From the NCBI RefSeq assembly GCF_900109925.1, contig NZ_FOBW01000012.1:62001-126000 (forward strand): 64,000 nucleotides of DNA, in the 5' to 3' direction. Origin of the DNA: Mesobacillus persicus (lineage in GTDB: Bacteria; Bacillota; Bacilli; Bacillales; Cytobacillaceae). Within the stretch, counting starts at the first letter, position 1, and each line of letters opens with the position of its first letter. This document shows positions 44,964 to 52,664 of this stretch, piece by piece. Below the pieces are notes generated by a model. It did not search any database, was not told the origin of the DNA, and worked only from the letters and a program-made list of their open reading frames with translations. The position numbers and the translations under genes were made by a program.

Positions 44964-46601
44964 TTAAGCCTGAACCTTCTTCAGCTCCAACTCACGAAGT
45001 TCTCTCCGAAGCAGTTTTCCAACGGCTGACTTTGGAAGCTCGGCAAGGATTTCGACTGCCTTTGGTGCCTTATATGGTGCGAGGTTATCTTTTCCGAACT
45101 GAAGAATTTCTTCCTCGGTAACGACAGCCCCCTCTTTTAGCTTCACAAAAGCTTTAACAGTCTCACCACGATATTCATCTGGAAGACCAATGACGATAGC
45201 TTCTTCAACGCCTTCAAGTTGGTAAAGAACTTCCTCTACTTCACGTGGGTAGACATTGTAGCCACTGGCAATAATCATATCTTTGCTGCGATCAAGGATG
45301 TAGAAATAGCCATCTTCATCCATCTTTGCGATATCGCCAGTATGCAACCAGCCATCTTTAAGAGCTTCTTCTGTATCTTTTGGGCGGTTCCAATAGCCTT
45401 TCATCACCTGCGGACCTTTAACAATCAATTCACCCGCTTCACCAACTGGAACATCAACATATTCGCCATCCTCTGTCTCGCGAACGATGCGAACGATGGT
45501 GCTTTGAACTGGAATTCCAATACTGCCTTCTTTGGCAGGCACGAATGGCGGGTTAAAAATAACCGTTGGTGCCGCTTCAGAGAGTCCGTATCCATCCATT
45601 ATGGAAGCGCCGGTAATTTTTTTGAATGCTTTCGCTTGTTCAACAGGTAGTGGAGCCCCACCGCTTCCAACAAAGTATAGTTGGTCAAAGCCGGCTTCTT
45701 TTAATAATTCTGGTTGGCTGTTCAAGCCGAAATACATCGTAGGAACAGCGGCAAAAATGAATGGCTTTTCGCGTTTAACTGTCTCGATGACCTCAGCGAC
45801 ATCAAACCTTGGCAAGACGATTTGGTTCGCACCTTCTCTTAGTCCGCAAAGGGCGACACTAGAGAGTCCATACACATGGAACATTGGAAGGACGGTGATC
45901 ATCTTGAAAGATTCTGGTACATCTTCGCAAGCGTTATAAATAGCATCGCAAACCTGATTAAAATTGGAAAGGAGGTTACTATGTGTCAGCATGACGCCTT
46001 TAGGTACGCCTGTTGTTCCACCAGTGTATTGCAGGACAGCGACATCTTCAAATGGGTTAATCGGTGCTTCTTCCACAGTGACTGGGGTTTGAAGAGCTTC
46101 TTCAAAGTATTTATCACCCTCTGCGAGCGCAATCTTTTCACCGAAACCAATGGCAACCACATGTTTTAAATATGTATCCGCTTGGACCTTTTTAACTTTT
46201 GGATAGAATGCATCAAGGGCAAACATATATCTCGCACCGGAATCTTCTAAAACAAAAGCAATTTCTCTTTCTACATACATTGGGTTGACTTGAACCGCAA
46301 TTCCTCCTAAACGGAAAATCGCAAATAAAGCAAAGATATAATGTGGCGAGTTCGGAAGCATAATTGCAACGCGATCGCCCTTTTTAAATCCTTTACTATG
46401 TAAATGAGCCGACAGGCGGTCAACAATTGCTTTTGTTTCATTGTAGCTAAAGACTTTACCGTAAAAGGTAAATGCAGGCTTATCACCAAACCGTTTGACT
46501 GCATCTTCTAAAAAATCATAAAGTGACGCGTACTTTACACTCACATGCTCGTCAATTTTTGAATCATACCACTTTAACCAAGGCTTTTGCTGATAGACCA
46601 T
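44964..46601 (-). CDS. lcfA: Long-chain fatty-acid-CoA ligase
   Basis: A 545-residue AMP-forming acyl-CoA synthetase. The P-loop-like A3 motif is LQYTGGTTGVPKGVMLTHS, A5 is YGLSEAAP, A7 GWLHTGDIAKMDEDGYFYI, A8 LDRSKDMIIASGYNVYPREV, and the C-terminal catalytic Lys lies in ELPKSAVGKLLRR. The N-terminus and length match the LcfA/FadD type that activates fatty acids for beta-oxidation. The ribosome site GGGAGGT is well placed. It stands alone and converges on glpD. Confidence 0.93.
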   Translation of the reverse strand: MVYQQKPWLKWYDSKIDEHVSVKYASLYDFLEDAVKRFGDKPAFTFYGKVFSYNETKAIVDRLSAHLHSKGFKKGDRVAIMLPNSPHYIFALFAIFRLGGIAVQVNPMYVEREIAFVLEDSGARYMFALDAFYPKVKKVQADTYLKHVVAIGFGEKIALAEGDKYFEEALQTPVTVEEAPINPFEDVAVLQYTGGTTGVPKGVMLTHSNLLSNFNQVCDAIYNACEDVPESFKMITVLPMFHVYGLSSVALCGLREGANQIVLPRFDVAEVIETVKREKPFIFAAVPTMYFGLNSQPELLKEAGFDQLYFVGSGGAPLPVEQAKAFKKITGASIMDGYGLSEAAPTVIFNPPFVPAKEGSIGIPVQSTIVRIVRETEDGEYVDVPVGEAGELIVKGPQVMKGYWNRPKDTEEALKDGWLHTGDIAKMDEDGYFYILDRSKDMIIASGYNVYPREVEEVLYQLEGVEEAIVIGLPDEYRGETVKAFVKLKEGAVVTEEEILQFGKDNLAPYKAPKAVEILAELPKSAVGKLLRRELRELELKKVQA

Positions 46602-47004
46602 TTTAATAACCTCCCAGAAATTAAATGTTGTAGTGAATGCTCTCTGTGTTATGTATTCATGGATGTTGATTCCCTCTTAAATTATTGTAAGAATTCAGAA
46701 CTTTGTAAACGCCTTACTCTCGACATAATCCCACAAATGACATGCACCGATTTTTACGATTCCCTAGTTTTCGCGCTTTTTCCTAGTCGTCAACGTGTGA
46801 AAATGCTCGAATTTTGTCAGAATATTTCATTTTGTTCACGGAATGTTAATGAATTTGTGAGGTATTTATGAACGAGACCGATTCTCTATAATGATTGTCG
46901 AATAATGAGTAATTTCGGAATCGTGGCAGTCTGGTTGATTGGTGTAGTAAATAATGCGTGATGTTTAATTTCCAGATCAGAAAGAGGGTGTAATGGCAAG
47001 ACTC

Positions 47005-47043
47005 ATATAGCCTAAATTCATCTAGGATGAATTTAGGCTATAT
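47005..47043. repeat. Perfect 18-bp inverted repeat with 3-base loop
   Basis: ATATAGCCTAAATTCATC-TAG-GATGAATTTAGGCTATAT. No T run follows, so it is not a standard terminator. Confidence 0.8.
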
Positions 47044-47452
47044 AGAAGATTCGCACTTGTATAGGTCCATTAGAGCCAGCATTGTAAAAACATCATTTTA
47101 TAAGGTGATTATGCTTGAAAATAGGCCACATTATTTCGCCAAAATGATTCCTACCGCTCTAGTACGAACGGGGGCGATTAGCTATTATACCCAAGAGGGA
47201 ATCTAGTAAAGCATTCATTCACCCCGCTTTTAAAGGGCAAGATGGCTGACAGAATTCCAACCATTTTCCTAATTATATGAGTCTTATGTTGAGATTCACT
47301 CTATGCAGGAATTTGAGTATTTAAAAGGAGATTAGAAGGGGTTTCTACGATGATTTACGCTAACTATTTAGGGAAGAAAAGAAATAAATTTCAGTGTAAT
47401 TATTATACTAAAATACTTGTTTCGAAATATTTAAATAATTTAGAAATTATGT

Positions 47453-47481
47453 TTGACAAGTAAATTATCATCCAATATATT
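47453..47481 (+). promoter_or_regulatory. Promoter of the GPH symporter
   Basis: TTGACA, 17-base spacer, TATATT. About 300 bases upstream of the gene. Confidence 0.75.
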
Positions 47482-47594
47482 AAAGGAGTACATAAATTTG
47501 GAAATCAACTGGAGCTCTTTTCCAGTATATTTAAGATAAAAAGAGGGTGGGTGCCGAACAAATTAATCATTATTTCACAGTTGTTATTTTAAGA

Positions 47595-47608
47595 TACTAA
47601 CCGGTTAG
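47595..47608. promoter_or_regulatory. LacI-type operator upstream of the GPH symporter
   Basis: ACTAACCGGTTAGT, perfect palindrome sharing TAACCGGTTA with the RbsR operators. Confidence 0.6.
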
Positions 47609-47787
47609 TTATTTGTGTTCGCGCCCGTCATTACGGGGGTTTAAACGCACTATCAATGGGTTCGTCATCTTCAGCTTAGACTTCAGATGTAAGGGCAAAT
47701 ACGATTTTGCACAGTCCAATACTATTTTAATAACATGTAATTCTATAAAAAGAGAGATTTTCATACTAGGATCAGGGGGAGTAGAAA

Positions 47788-49173
47788 ATGTTAGCGAAAC
47801 AACTCAAACATGATTTTGTAAATAGTAAAAATATTATTGCTGAAGTGGAAAAACCAGGGAAATCGGAAATGTGGTCATATGGTTTAGGTAGTTTTGGGAT
47901 CTTCTCAGTTTGGACGTTACTAGGTGCCTTTTTGACTTTTTACTATACAGATGTTGCTGGCTTAGCGGCTACATCGGTCGGTACACTCATGCTAGTTGCG
48001 CGATTATTTGATGGAATTACCGACTTCGGAATGGGTTCTCTTGTAGATATGACGAAATCTAAGCATGGAAAGGCCCGCCCGTGGCTTTTATGGATGTCCT
48101 TCCCTTTAGGGGCAACGACGATTCTATTATTCTCTGTTCCGAATATTAGTGATTCTGGGAAAATTATCTATGCTTATGCGACGTATTTAATTTTCATTTT
48201 GCTCTACACGGCTGTATCGATTCCGTATAAAACGCTACTAGGTGTGATGACACAGGATCAGAATAGTCGTTCTCAAGCAAACGTTTATGCAGGTATCTTT
48301 ATTATGACTGGTACGCTAGTGGTTATGACATTGACGCAGCCCTTAGCAGCTGCTATCGGCTGGACGATGCTCGCTGTTTTATATGGCTTAATTACGGTTG
48401 TTGCCCTTTATGTAACCTTCCGCAAGGTAAAAGAAAGAAGCTCTTCTTACGCGAATGGTCAAATTGAAAAGGTTAGCGCCAAGCAAGGATTTATTGCTCT
48501 AACGAAAAATAAGTACTGGTTGATTATCACCGTTTATTGTATCGCTTTTTATGCAACAACGGCGCTTACACAAGGAGCCGCGCTCTATTATTCTCAGTGG
48601 GTATTGGGGAATCTTGCCTACTTCCCGCTTTATGGACTTGCTGTATCTCTCCCGATGCTCCTCGGAATGTTCTTCTTAACTCCATTAGTTAAGAGGTTCG
48701 GTAAACGAAATTTGGCAATTTTTGGTTCATTGCTTTACATCGTTGCTCAGTTGGTTAAAATGACGGATCCGACCAGTTTAACTGTTTTCTTAACGGGTTC
48801 AGCTCTAGCTGGAATCGGTGCAATTCCTGCAATTGCCTTGTTGTTTGCGATGATCAATGACACCGTCGAATATGGGGAATATAAAAGTGGCGTTCGTACG
48901 GAAGGATTAGTGAACAGTGGAGCAAGCTTTGGAATCAAGGTAGGAACTGGTTTAGGTCTTGCGTTAATTGGTTGGTTATTGGGCTTTGGTGGTTATGTAG
49001 GTGGAGCGGCAGAACAATCCGCGCTTTCCATCCAAATGATCTTAGCACTGAATCTTTATATCCCATTAGGTCTAGCCGTGCTACAGTTGATTTTAATGTT
49101 CCTATTTAAATTGGATAAGGAATATCCAGTGGTTTTAGCTGAGTTGCAAAAGCGGAAAGTGATGAAAATGTAA
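47788..49173 (+). CDS. GPH-family cation-coupled sugar symporter
   Basis: A 461-residue transporter of the glycoside-pentoside-hexuronide family (MelB/XynP/YnaJ type) with about twelve hydrophobic segments. LLVARLFDGITDFGMGSLVD with TKSKHGKARPWLLW are the diagnostic cation-site and loop motifs, and NDTVEYGEYKSGVRTEGL the second-half one. It has a strong promoter (47453-47481) and a palindrome ACTAACCGGTTAGT about 180 bases upstream, like a LacI-type operator. No hydrolase or regulator gene is adjacent, so the substrate is open. A terminator lies at 49189-49217. Confidence 0.92.
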   Translation: MLAKQLKHDFVNSKNIIAEVEKPGKSEMWSYGLGSFGIFSVWTLLGAFLTFYYTDVAGLAATSVGTLMLVARLFDGITDFGMGSLVDMTKSKHGKARPWLLWMSFPLGATTILLFSVPNISDSGKIIYAYATYLIFILLYTAVSIPYKTLLGVMTQDQNSRSQANVYAGIFIMTGTLVVMTLTQPLAAAIGWTMLAVLYGLITVVALYVTFRKVKERSSSYANGQIEKVSAKQGFIALTKNKYWLIITVYCIAFYATTALTQGAALYYSQWVLGNLAYFPLYGLAVSLPMLLGMFFLTPLVKRFGKRNLAIFGSLLYIVAQLVKMTDPTSLTVFLTGSALAGIGAIPAIALLFAMINDTVEYGEYKSGVRTEGLVNSGASFGIKVGTGLGLALIGWLLGFGGYVGGAAEQSALSIQMILALNLYIPLGLAVLQLILMFLFKLDKEYPVVLAELQKRKVMKM

Positions 49174-49188
49174 TCGATTTTTGTTAGA

Positions 49189-49217
49189 GGAGAAGTGTTT
49201 TGTGCACTTCTCTTTTT
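49189..49217 (+). terminator. Terminator of the GPH symporter gene
   Basis: AGAAGTG-TTTTGTG-CACTTCT followed by CTTTTTT. Confidence 0.8.
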
Positions 49218-49290
49218 TGCATGGGAAGAGCCTTTTTTTTCAATAAATAATACCTACTTTATTTCCCCATTACTTCCCAGTATTCGAAAA

Positions 49291-49422
49291 TTTTCTTGCG
49301 ACACTTTCTGGAAGATTGCTCAACAGTATGGTGTAACTGTGCAATCGATTGTTGATGTAAATAAATTAGACCCAGCCAAGCACTTAATCATTGGGCAGAA
49401 ATTGATTGTTCCAGCGAAATAA
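49291..49422 (+). pseudogene. Truncated LysM domain remnant
   Basis: About 43 residues, FSCDTFWKIAQQYGVTVQSI and on to HLIIGQKLIVPAK, form most of a single LysM peptidoglycan-binding domain. The usual opening Y-x-V-x-x-G-D has been lost (SCD in place of SGD, nothing recognisable before it). The open frame can be extended back to 49195, but that start lies inside the terminator of the upstream transporter gene and has no ribosome site. A short intrinsic terminator (49435-49463) still follows. It looks like the 3-prime end of a lost LysM protein gene. Confidence 0.65.
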
Positions 49423-49434
49423 TATGTTTTGATG

Positions 49435-49463
49435 AGACTTAGCCTACTGGCTAGGTCTTTTTT
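49435..49463 (+). terminator. Terminator after the LysM remnant
   Basis: AGACTTAGCC-TACT-GGCTAGGTCT followed by Ts. Confidence 0.75.
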
Positions 49464-49509
49464 ATGGGGATTTCACGAGATTTTCACATCTATCAGATGC
49501 ATTAAATCT

Positions 49510-49624
49510 ACTATGCATTGATTTTATAGAGTTATGGATTGATTTTCAGAAGATATGCATCGATTCTCACAAGTTATGGATTGATTATCGGAACTTATTG
49601 AAAAAATGGTGACAAATTTGTGAA
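49510..49624 (+). repeat. Family C 21-bp tandem element, copy 5 (4 units + tail)
   Basis: Units begin at 49510, 49531, 49552 and 49573; tail CTTATTGAAAAAATGGTGAC at 49594, then AAATTTGTGA. Between the LysM remnant and the queF promoter. Confidence 0.93.
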
Positions 49625-49762
49625 AAGGAGCGGAAGACAACTTTTAGGTGAAGGGCAAGTGGAACCCATTCTTGGCCATATGGCCCATTTTAACAATCGA
49701 TTGATTAAACCGCTTTGAAGCTAGGATAGCTCATCCTTTTTATGGTACTTTTAAAAATGTGA

Positions 49763-49791
49763 TTGACGTTTTAACTAATGTTCATTATGAT
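49763..49791 (+). promoter_or_regulatory. queF promoter
   Basis: TTGACG (49763-49768), 17-base spacer, TATGAT (49786-49791). Confidence 0.8.
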
Positions 49792-49822
49792 AAATAAAGA
49801 ATTTAATACCCGTGTTCGGACG

Positions 49823-49862
49823 GGAGAGGTTCATAGCGGAAACCCTCTATAAAAAACTATGG
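49823..49862 (+). ncRNA. PreQ1-I riboswitch aptamer
   Basis: GAGAGGTTC, a short loop, then CCCTCTATAAAAAACTATGG matches the small preQ1 class I pseudoknot aptamer: P1 AGAGG/CCTCT and an A-rich tail. It lies about 25 bases after the predicted start of transcription and upstream of queF. Confidence 0.92.
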
Positions 49863-49876
49863 ATTTATGACTTTTT

Positions 49877-49910
49877 AAAAGCCATGTCCATACCCGGATG
49901 TGGCTTTTTT
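49877..49910 (+). terminator. Terminator of the preQ1 riboswitch
   Basis: AAAAGCCATGTCC...GGATGTGGCTTTTTT forms the expression-platform terminator 15 bases after the aptamer. Confidence 0.85.
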
Positions 49911-49931
49911 GCATCCTTATTTTTGCTATGG

Positions 49932-49977
49932 ACCTCCCTGTGACGCATCGGGTTAGATGATACAGGGAGGTTTTTTT
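49932..49977 (+). promoter_or_regulatory. Second leader hairpin enclosing the queF ribosome site
   Basis: ACCTCCCTGT (49932-49941) pairs perfectly with ACAGGGAGGT (49962-49971); the right arm is the Shine-Dalgarno sequence and is followed by six more Ts before ATG. Confidence 0.8.
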
Positions 49978-50478
49978 ATGTCTGGACGTAATGAAGAACA
50001 AGGTTTAAAGGATTTGACCCTTTTGGGGAATCAACATACACAATACCCATCCGACTATGCACCTGAGGTGTTAGAGGCGGTTGACAGCCTGCACTCAAAT
50101 CGCGATTATTTCGTGAAATTTAATTGCCCGGAATTCACGAGTCTTTGCCCAATTACAGGTCAGCCTGATTTTGCAACGATGTATATTTCGTATATTCCTG
50201 ATAAAAAAATCGTGGAGAGCAAGTCTTTGAAATTGTATTTGTTTAGCTTCCGTAATCATGGGGACTTCCATGAGGATTGCGTCAACATCATAATGAATGA
50301 CTTAATCAAGCTGTTAGACCCGCGCTATATTGAGGTTTGGGGCAAGTTTACGCCACGTGGCGGAATTTCCATTGACCCGTGGTGTAATTACGGAAAGCCT
50401 GATACGAAGTATGAAGAAATGGCGAATTTCCGCTTGATGAATCATGATCTTTATCCTGAGAAGGTTGATAATCGATAG
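49978..50478 (+). CDS. queF: NADPH-dependent preQ0 reductase QueF
   Basis: A 166-residue type I (unimodular) Que[21 protein letters not shown] contains the catalytic Cys and the binding motif of the family, and [14 protein letters not shown] the NADPH/substrate His and Asp. It reduces 7-cyano-7-deazaguanine to preQ1, the queuosine precursor. Seven bases upstream of ATG 49978 is AGGGAGG, embedded in a 10-bp stem. A preQ1-I aptamer and a terminator lie further upstream, so product feedback control is expected. An extended frame from 49957 is not real. Confidence 0.96.
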   Translation: MSGRNEEQGLKDLTLLGNQHTQYPSDYAPEVLEAVDSLHSNRDYFVKFNCPEFTSLCPITGQPDFATMYISYIPDKKIVESKSLKLYLFSFRNHGDFHEDCVNIIMNDLIKLLDPRYIEVWGKFTPRGGISIDPWCNYGKPDTKYEEMANFRLMNHDLYPEKVDNR

Positions 50479-50623
50479 GGCGTAGGCGCTCATTTTTAAT
50501 GTGATTGGACTTCACGATAGTAGGTGGAGTTCCTAGTAAATATCGGGTCACATAAAATAAGGCCAGCTTCCTAAAGAAATCCCTTAAAGCCCGAAATGAA
50601 AAACAGAATGAAAGGGTGACAAT

Positions 50624-51265
50624 ATGCTTTTATACCTTAATGGAATTTTTGTTGGGTTGCTAATTTTATCGAACATTGTTGCTGTAAAATTGTTTAGTCT
50701 TGGAACGTGGGCGATGCTACCGGCAGCGGTTATCATTTATATTTTTACCTTTCCGATTACCGATGTGATTGTTGAGGTTTATGGAAAGAAAGAGGCACAG
50801 CGAACGGTTCGAGCGGGTTTTATCACACAAGTTTTAGCGCTTATTTTTATCGCAATTACCGTCTCCTTGCCAGCAGCTCCGGTGTTTAGTGAGCAAGCTT
50901 CGTTTGAGACGATCTTGAATGGGAGCTTCCGAGTCGTGCTTGCAAGTTTAATTTCCTATATGATCAGTCAAAATCTAGATGTGTTTGTGTTTGGTCGGTT
51001 GAAAGACAAACATGGATCGAGTAAGCTTTGGCTGCGTAATAATGCGTCAACAATGCTCAGTCAATTAATCGATACAACCATTTTCATCACCATCGCCTTC
51101 ATCGGTACGATGCCTTTGGCTGTACTCGGAGGCCTGATTCTAACACAGTATATCTTCAAATTCGTTGCATCAGTCGTGTTAACACCAGTCGTGTATCTAC
51201 TCGTTAACCTGGTAAGAAGGCAAGAATCAATTGCTTCTTCAAACAGTCAAGCGGTAGGCGAATAG
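50624..51265 (+). CDS. Queuosine precursor transporter (YhhQ/VUT family)
   Basis: A 213-residue membrane protein with six to seven hydrophobic segments. FPITDVIVEVYGKKEAQRTV and SQNLDVFVFGRLKDKH are diagnostic for the YhhQ/VUT family, known to import queuosine precursors such as preQ0 or preQ1. It follows queF by 145 bases, in the same direction, so salvage import and reduction are linked. AAGGGTGA is the ribosome site. No clear riboswitch of its own is recognised. Confidence 0.93.
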   Translation: MLLYLNGIFVGLLILSNIVAVKLFSLGTWAMLPAAVIIYIFTFPITDVIVEVYGKKEAQRTVRAGFITQVLALIFIAITVSLPAAPVFSEQASFETILNGSFRVVLASLISYMISQNLDVFVFGRLKDKHGSSKLWLRNNASTMLSQLIDTTIFITIAFIGTMPLAVLGGLILTQYIFKFVASVVLTPVVYLLVNLVRRQESIASSNSQAVGE

Positions 51266-51324
51266 GTGCAGAACATATAGGTAGTATATCAATAGAATCT
51301 TACACATGGTTACTGGAAGAAACT

Positions 51325-51347
51325 TGGATGGTGCCTGGCACCACCCA
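51325..51347. repeat. Family B palindrome, copy 7
   Basis: TGGATGGTGCC-T-GGCACCACCCA, one mismatch, after the YhhQ-type transporter. Confidence 0.93.
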
Positions 51348-51376
51348 GTTGTTTACCAAATGATTTGAGAAATTGT

Positions 51377-51412
51377 AAAAAGCCCCCTAACATGACCGTT
51401 AGGGGGCTTTTT
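51377..51412. terminator. Bidirectional terminator
   Basis: AAAAAGCCCCCTAA and TTAGGGGGCTTTTT form a perfect 14-bp stem between the convergent transporter and lipoprotein genes. Confidence 0.92.
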
Positions 51413-51434
51413 GGGTGGTTAGTAAAATCCATCT

Positions 51435-52103
51435 TTATAGAAGAATCTCAATCTTTTCTTCGTTTGATTTACGTAATTCTTCGATTAGTTCGTTCACTTT
51501 TTCATTTTTCTTTTGAGCCAATACTTGTTGTTCTAATTGAGGTTTCATTGTTTCAAAGTCTTCTGGTTCTTGTTCTTGAGTCTCGGCTGACTCTTTGTAT
51601 TGGTTATATACGGCTTGTAGTTCCTCGTCAGTAGTAGATAGCTCTCCGACATTATTATCGAGATATTTAGTGATAATAAGTTGTTTTTTTACTTGCTCGC
51701 CTAATTGTTCTTCAGTTAATTTATTCTTTTCTAGTAACTCTTCAAACTGTTTGTCCTCTTCGAACTGGGATTTAATCGCATCTATTTCACTATCAATCTC
51801 ACCTTGTTCAACAGAAACCCCATCTTGTTCTGCTGTTTGAAGAATTAACTCGGTATTAATCAGTTGGTCTAATACCGACTTTTCCACTTCTTCTTTCATT
51901 TCACTATCAAGTTCATCGAGATTAATCCCTTGTTGTTCATATGATGTTTTTGTATTCTCTATTTCTACTTCATAGTCTTTCTTCAGAATATCTTTTCCAT
52001 TAACAGTCGCTACAATTTCATCCGAACCGCCACTGCTACATGCTCCTAGTAGGAACGTGACAATTGCCATTGCTATAAACCATTTCGATGTTTTCTTAAA
52101 CAA
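51435..52103 (-). CDS. SurA N-terminal-like lipoprotein, foldase-related, no PPIase domain
   Basis: A 222-residue lipoprotein. The signal ends at lipobox LLGAC (Cys21). The mature protein starts VATVNGKDILKKDYEVEIEN, the opening of PrsA/SurA N-terminal domains, then a long acidic helical region. The parvulin-type PPIase domain of PrsA is absent, so a chaperone-only role is likely. Translation starts at a TTG with GAGGGGGA upstream. A 14-bp terminator stem lies just past its stop (51377-51412). Confidence 0.9.
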   Translation of the reverse strand: MFKKTSKWFIAMAIVTFLLGACSSGGSDEIVATVNGKDILKKDYEVEIENTKTSYEQQGINLDELDSEMKEEVEKSVLDQLINTELILQTAEQDGVSVEQGEIDSEIDAIKSQFEEDKQFEELLEKNKLTEEQLGEQVKKQLIITKYLDNNVGELSTTDEELQAVYNQYKESAETQEQEPEDFETMKPQLEQQVLAQKKNEKVNELIEELRKSNEEKIEILL

Positions 52104-52225
52104 ATTAATTTCCCCCTCAGATCAGCATGACCGTAATTGTATCATAATTCATAGAAAAGTAGGGAGATGTAAATGAATTGTTATAATGTTGTAACTTGGA
52201 AATTTCGGTAAATATGTTAGAAACT

Positions 52226-52248
52226 TGGAAGGTGCCAGGCACCTTCCA
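52226..52248. repeat. Family B palindrome, copy 8 (AAGG/CCTT type)
   Basis: Perfect TGGAAGGTGCC-A-GGCACCTTCCA upstream of the SurA-like lipoprotein gene. Confidence 0.95.
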
Positions 52249-52402
52249 GGAATTAACATCCAACAATGGGCCAAGTACTACATAGGTATGGTTAGAGGAT
52301 GAAATTGTCGATAAATAATGATCTTCATCTGACAAGTTTCTTGTAGCTTCGGAGGTGCTTTTTGTTATTTTAAGAAAAAGTGTGTTAAGAGGTGGTGTCA
52401 GG

Positions 52403-52573
52403 ATGAATTTTGACTATCTATTAAATGCTCTATTTGGTGAAAGAGAAGTGCTACATGCACTAGAGTGTTCAGTTTGTGGATTTGACGAAATTTACTATAT
52501 AGACCCCTCAACCAAAAAACAAATCGGGAGAGCATGCCAAGGTTGCCAATTTGTGCAAAAGTTTGAGTTTTAG
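52403..52573 (+). CDS. Small CxxC zinc-ribbon-like protein
   Basis: A 56-residue protein, MNFDYLLNALFGEREVLHAL then ECSVCGFDEIYYI and RACQGCQFVQKFEF. The two CxxC pairs, about 25 residues apart, can form a zinc ribbon. GAGGTGG seven bases before ATG 52403 is a strong ribosome site; the frame continues upstream without one. I do not recognise the family. It sits between two family B palindromes and before the nitronate monooxygenase-like gene, and may be transcribed with it. Confidence 0.7.
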   Translation: MNFDYLLNALFGEREVLHALECSVCGFDEIYYIDPSTKKQIGRACQGCQFVQKFEF

Positions 52574-52611
52574 CACCATGGTAGAATGGAGTATATAGAA
52601 ATGGAAGTAAC

Positions 52612-52634
52612 TGGATGGTGCCAGGCACCTTCCA
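52612..52634. repeat. Family B palindrome, copy 9 (hybrid arms)
   Basis: TGGATGGTGCC-A-GGCACCTTCCA: left arm of one subtype, right arm of the other, so the stem has a mismatch. Upstream of the nitronate monooxygenase-like gene. Confidence 0.93.
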
Positions 52635-52664
52635 GGGAATTACCACAAGGAAGGAGGTGGGATG

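Larger units (their letters stand above)
46602..47787. other. 1.2-kb gap upstream of the GPH symporter
   Basis: No convincing gene. It holds a perfect 18-bp hairpin (47005-47043), a promoter, and a LacI-type palindrome. Short open frames (for example 47111-47206) have no recognisable product. It may be the scar of lost genes. Confidence 0.6.

Noticed and set aside
46587-46871. 94-residue frame upstream of lcfA on the + strand
   Set aside because: No ribosome site, and its start overlaps the lcfA start region on the other strand; Cys-rich random composition.
47111-47206. 31-residue frame with AAGGTGATT upstream in the 1.2-kb gap
   Set aside because: The ribosome site is acceptable, but the peptide is unrecognised, very short and has no supporting context.
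47498-47539. 13-residue leader peptide before the GPH symporter
   Set aside because: The frame has AAAGGAG, but the predicted transcription start (about 47488) falls at the end of that site, so it would not be translated normally.
50516-50565. Second preQ1 riboswitch before the YhhQ-type transporter
   Set aside because: An A-rich ATAAAATAAGG tail resembles preQ1-I L3, but no P1 stem with the right loop length could be formed.
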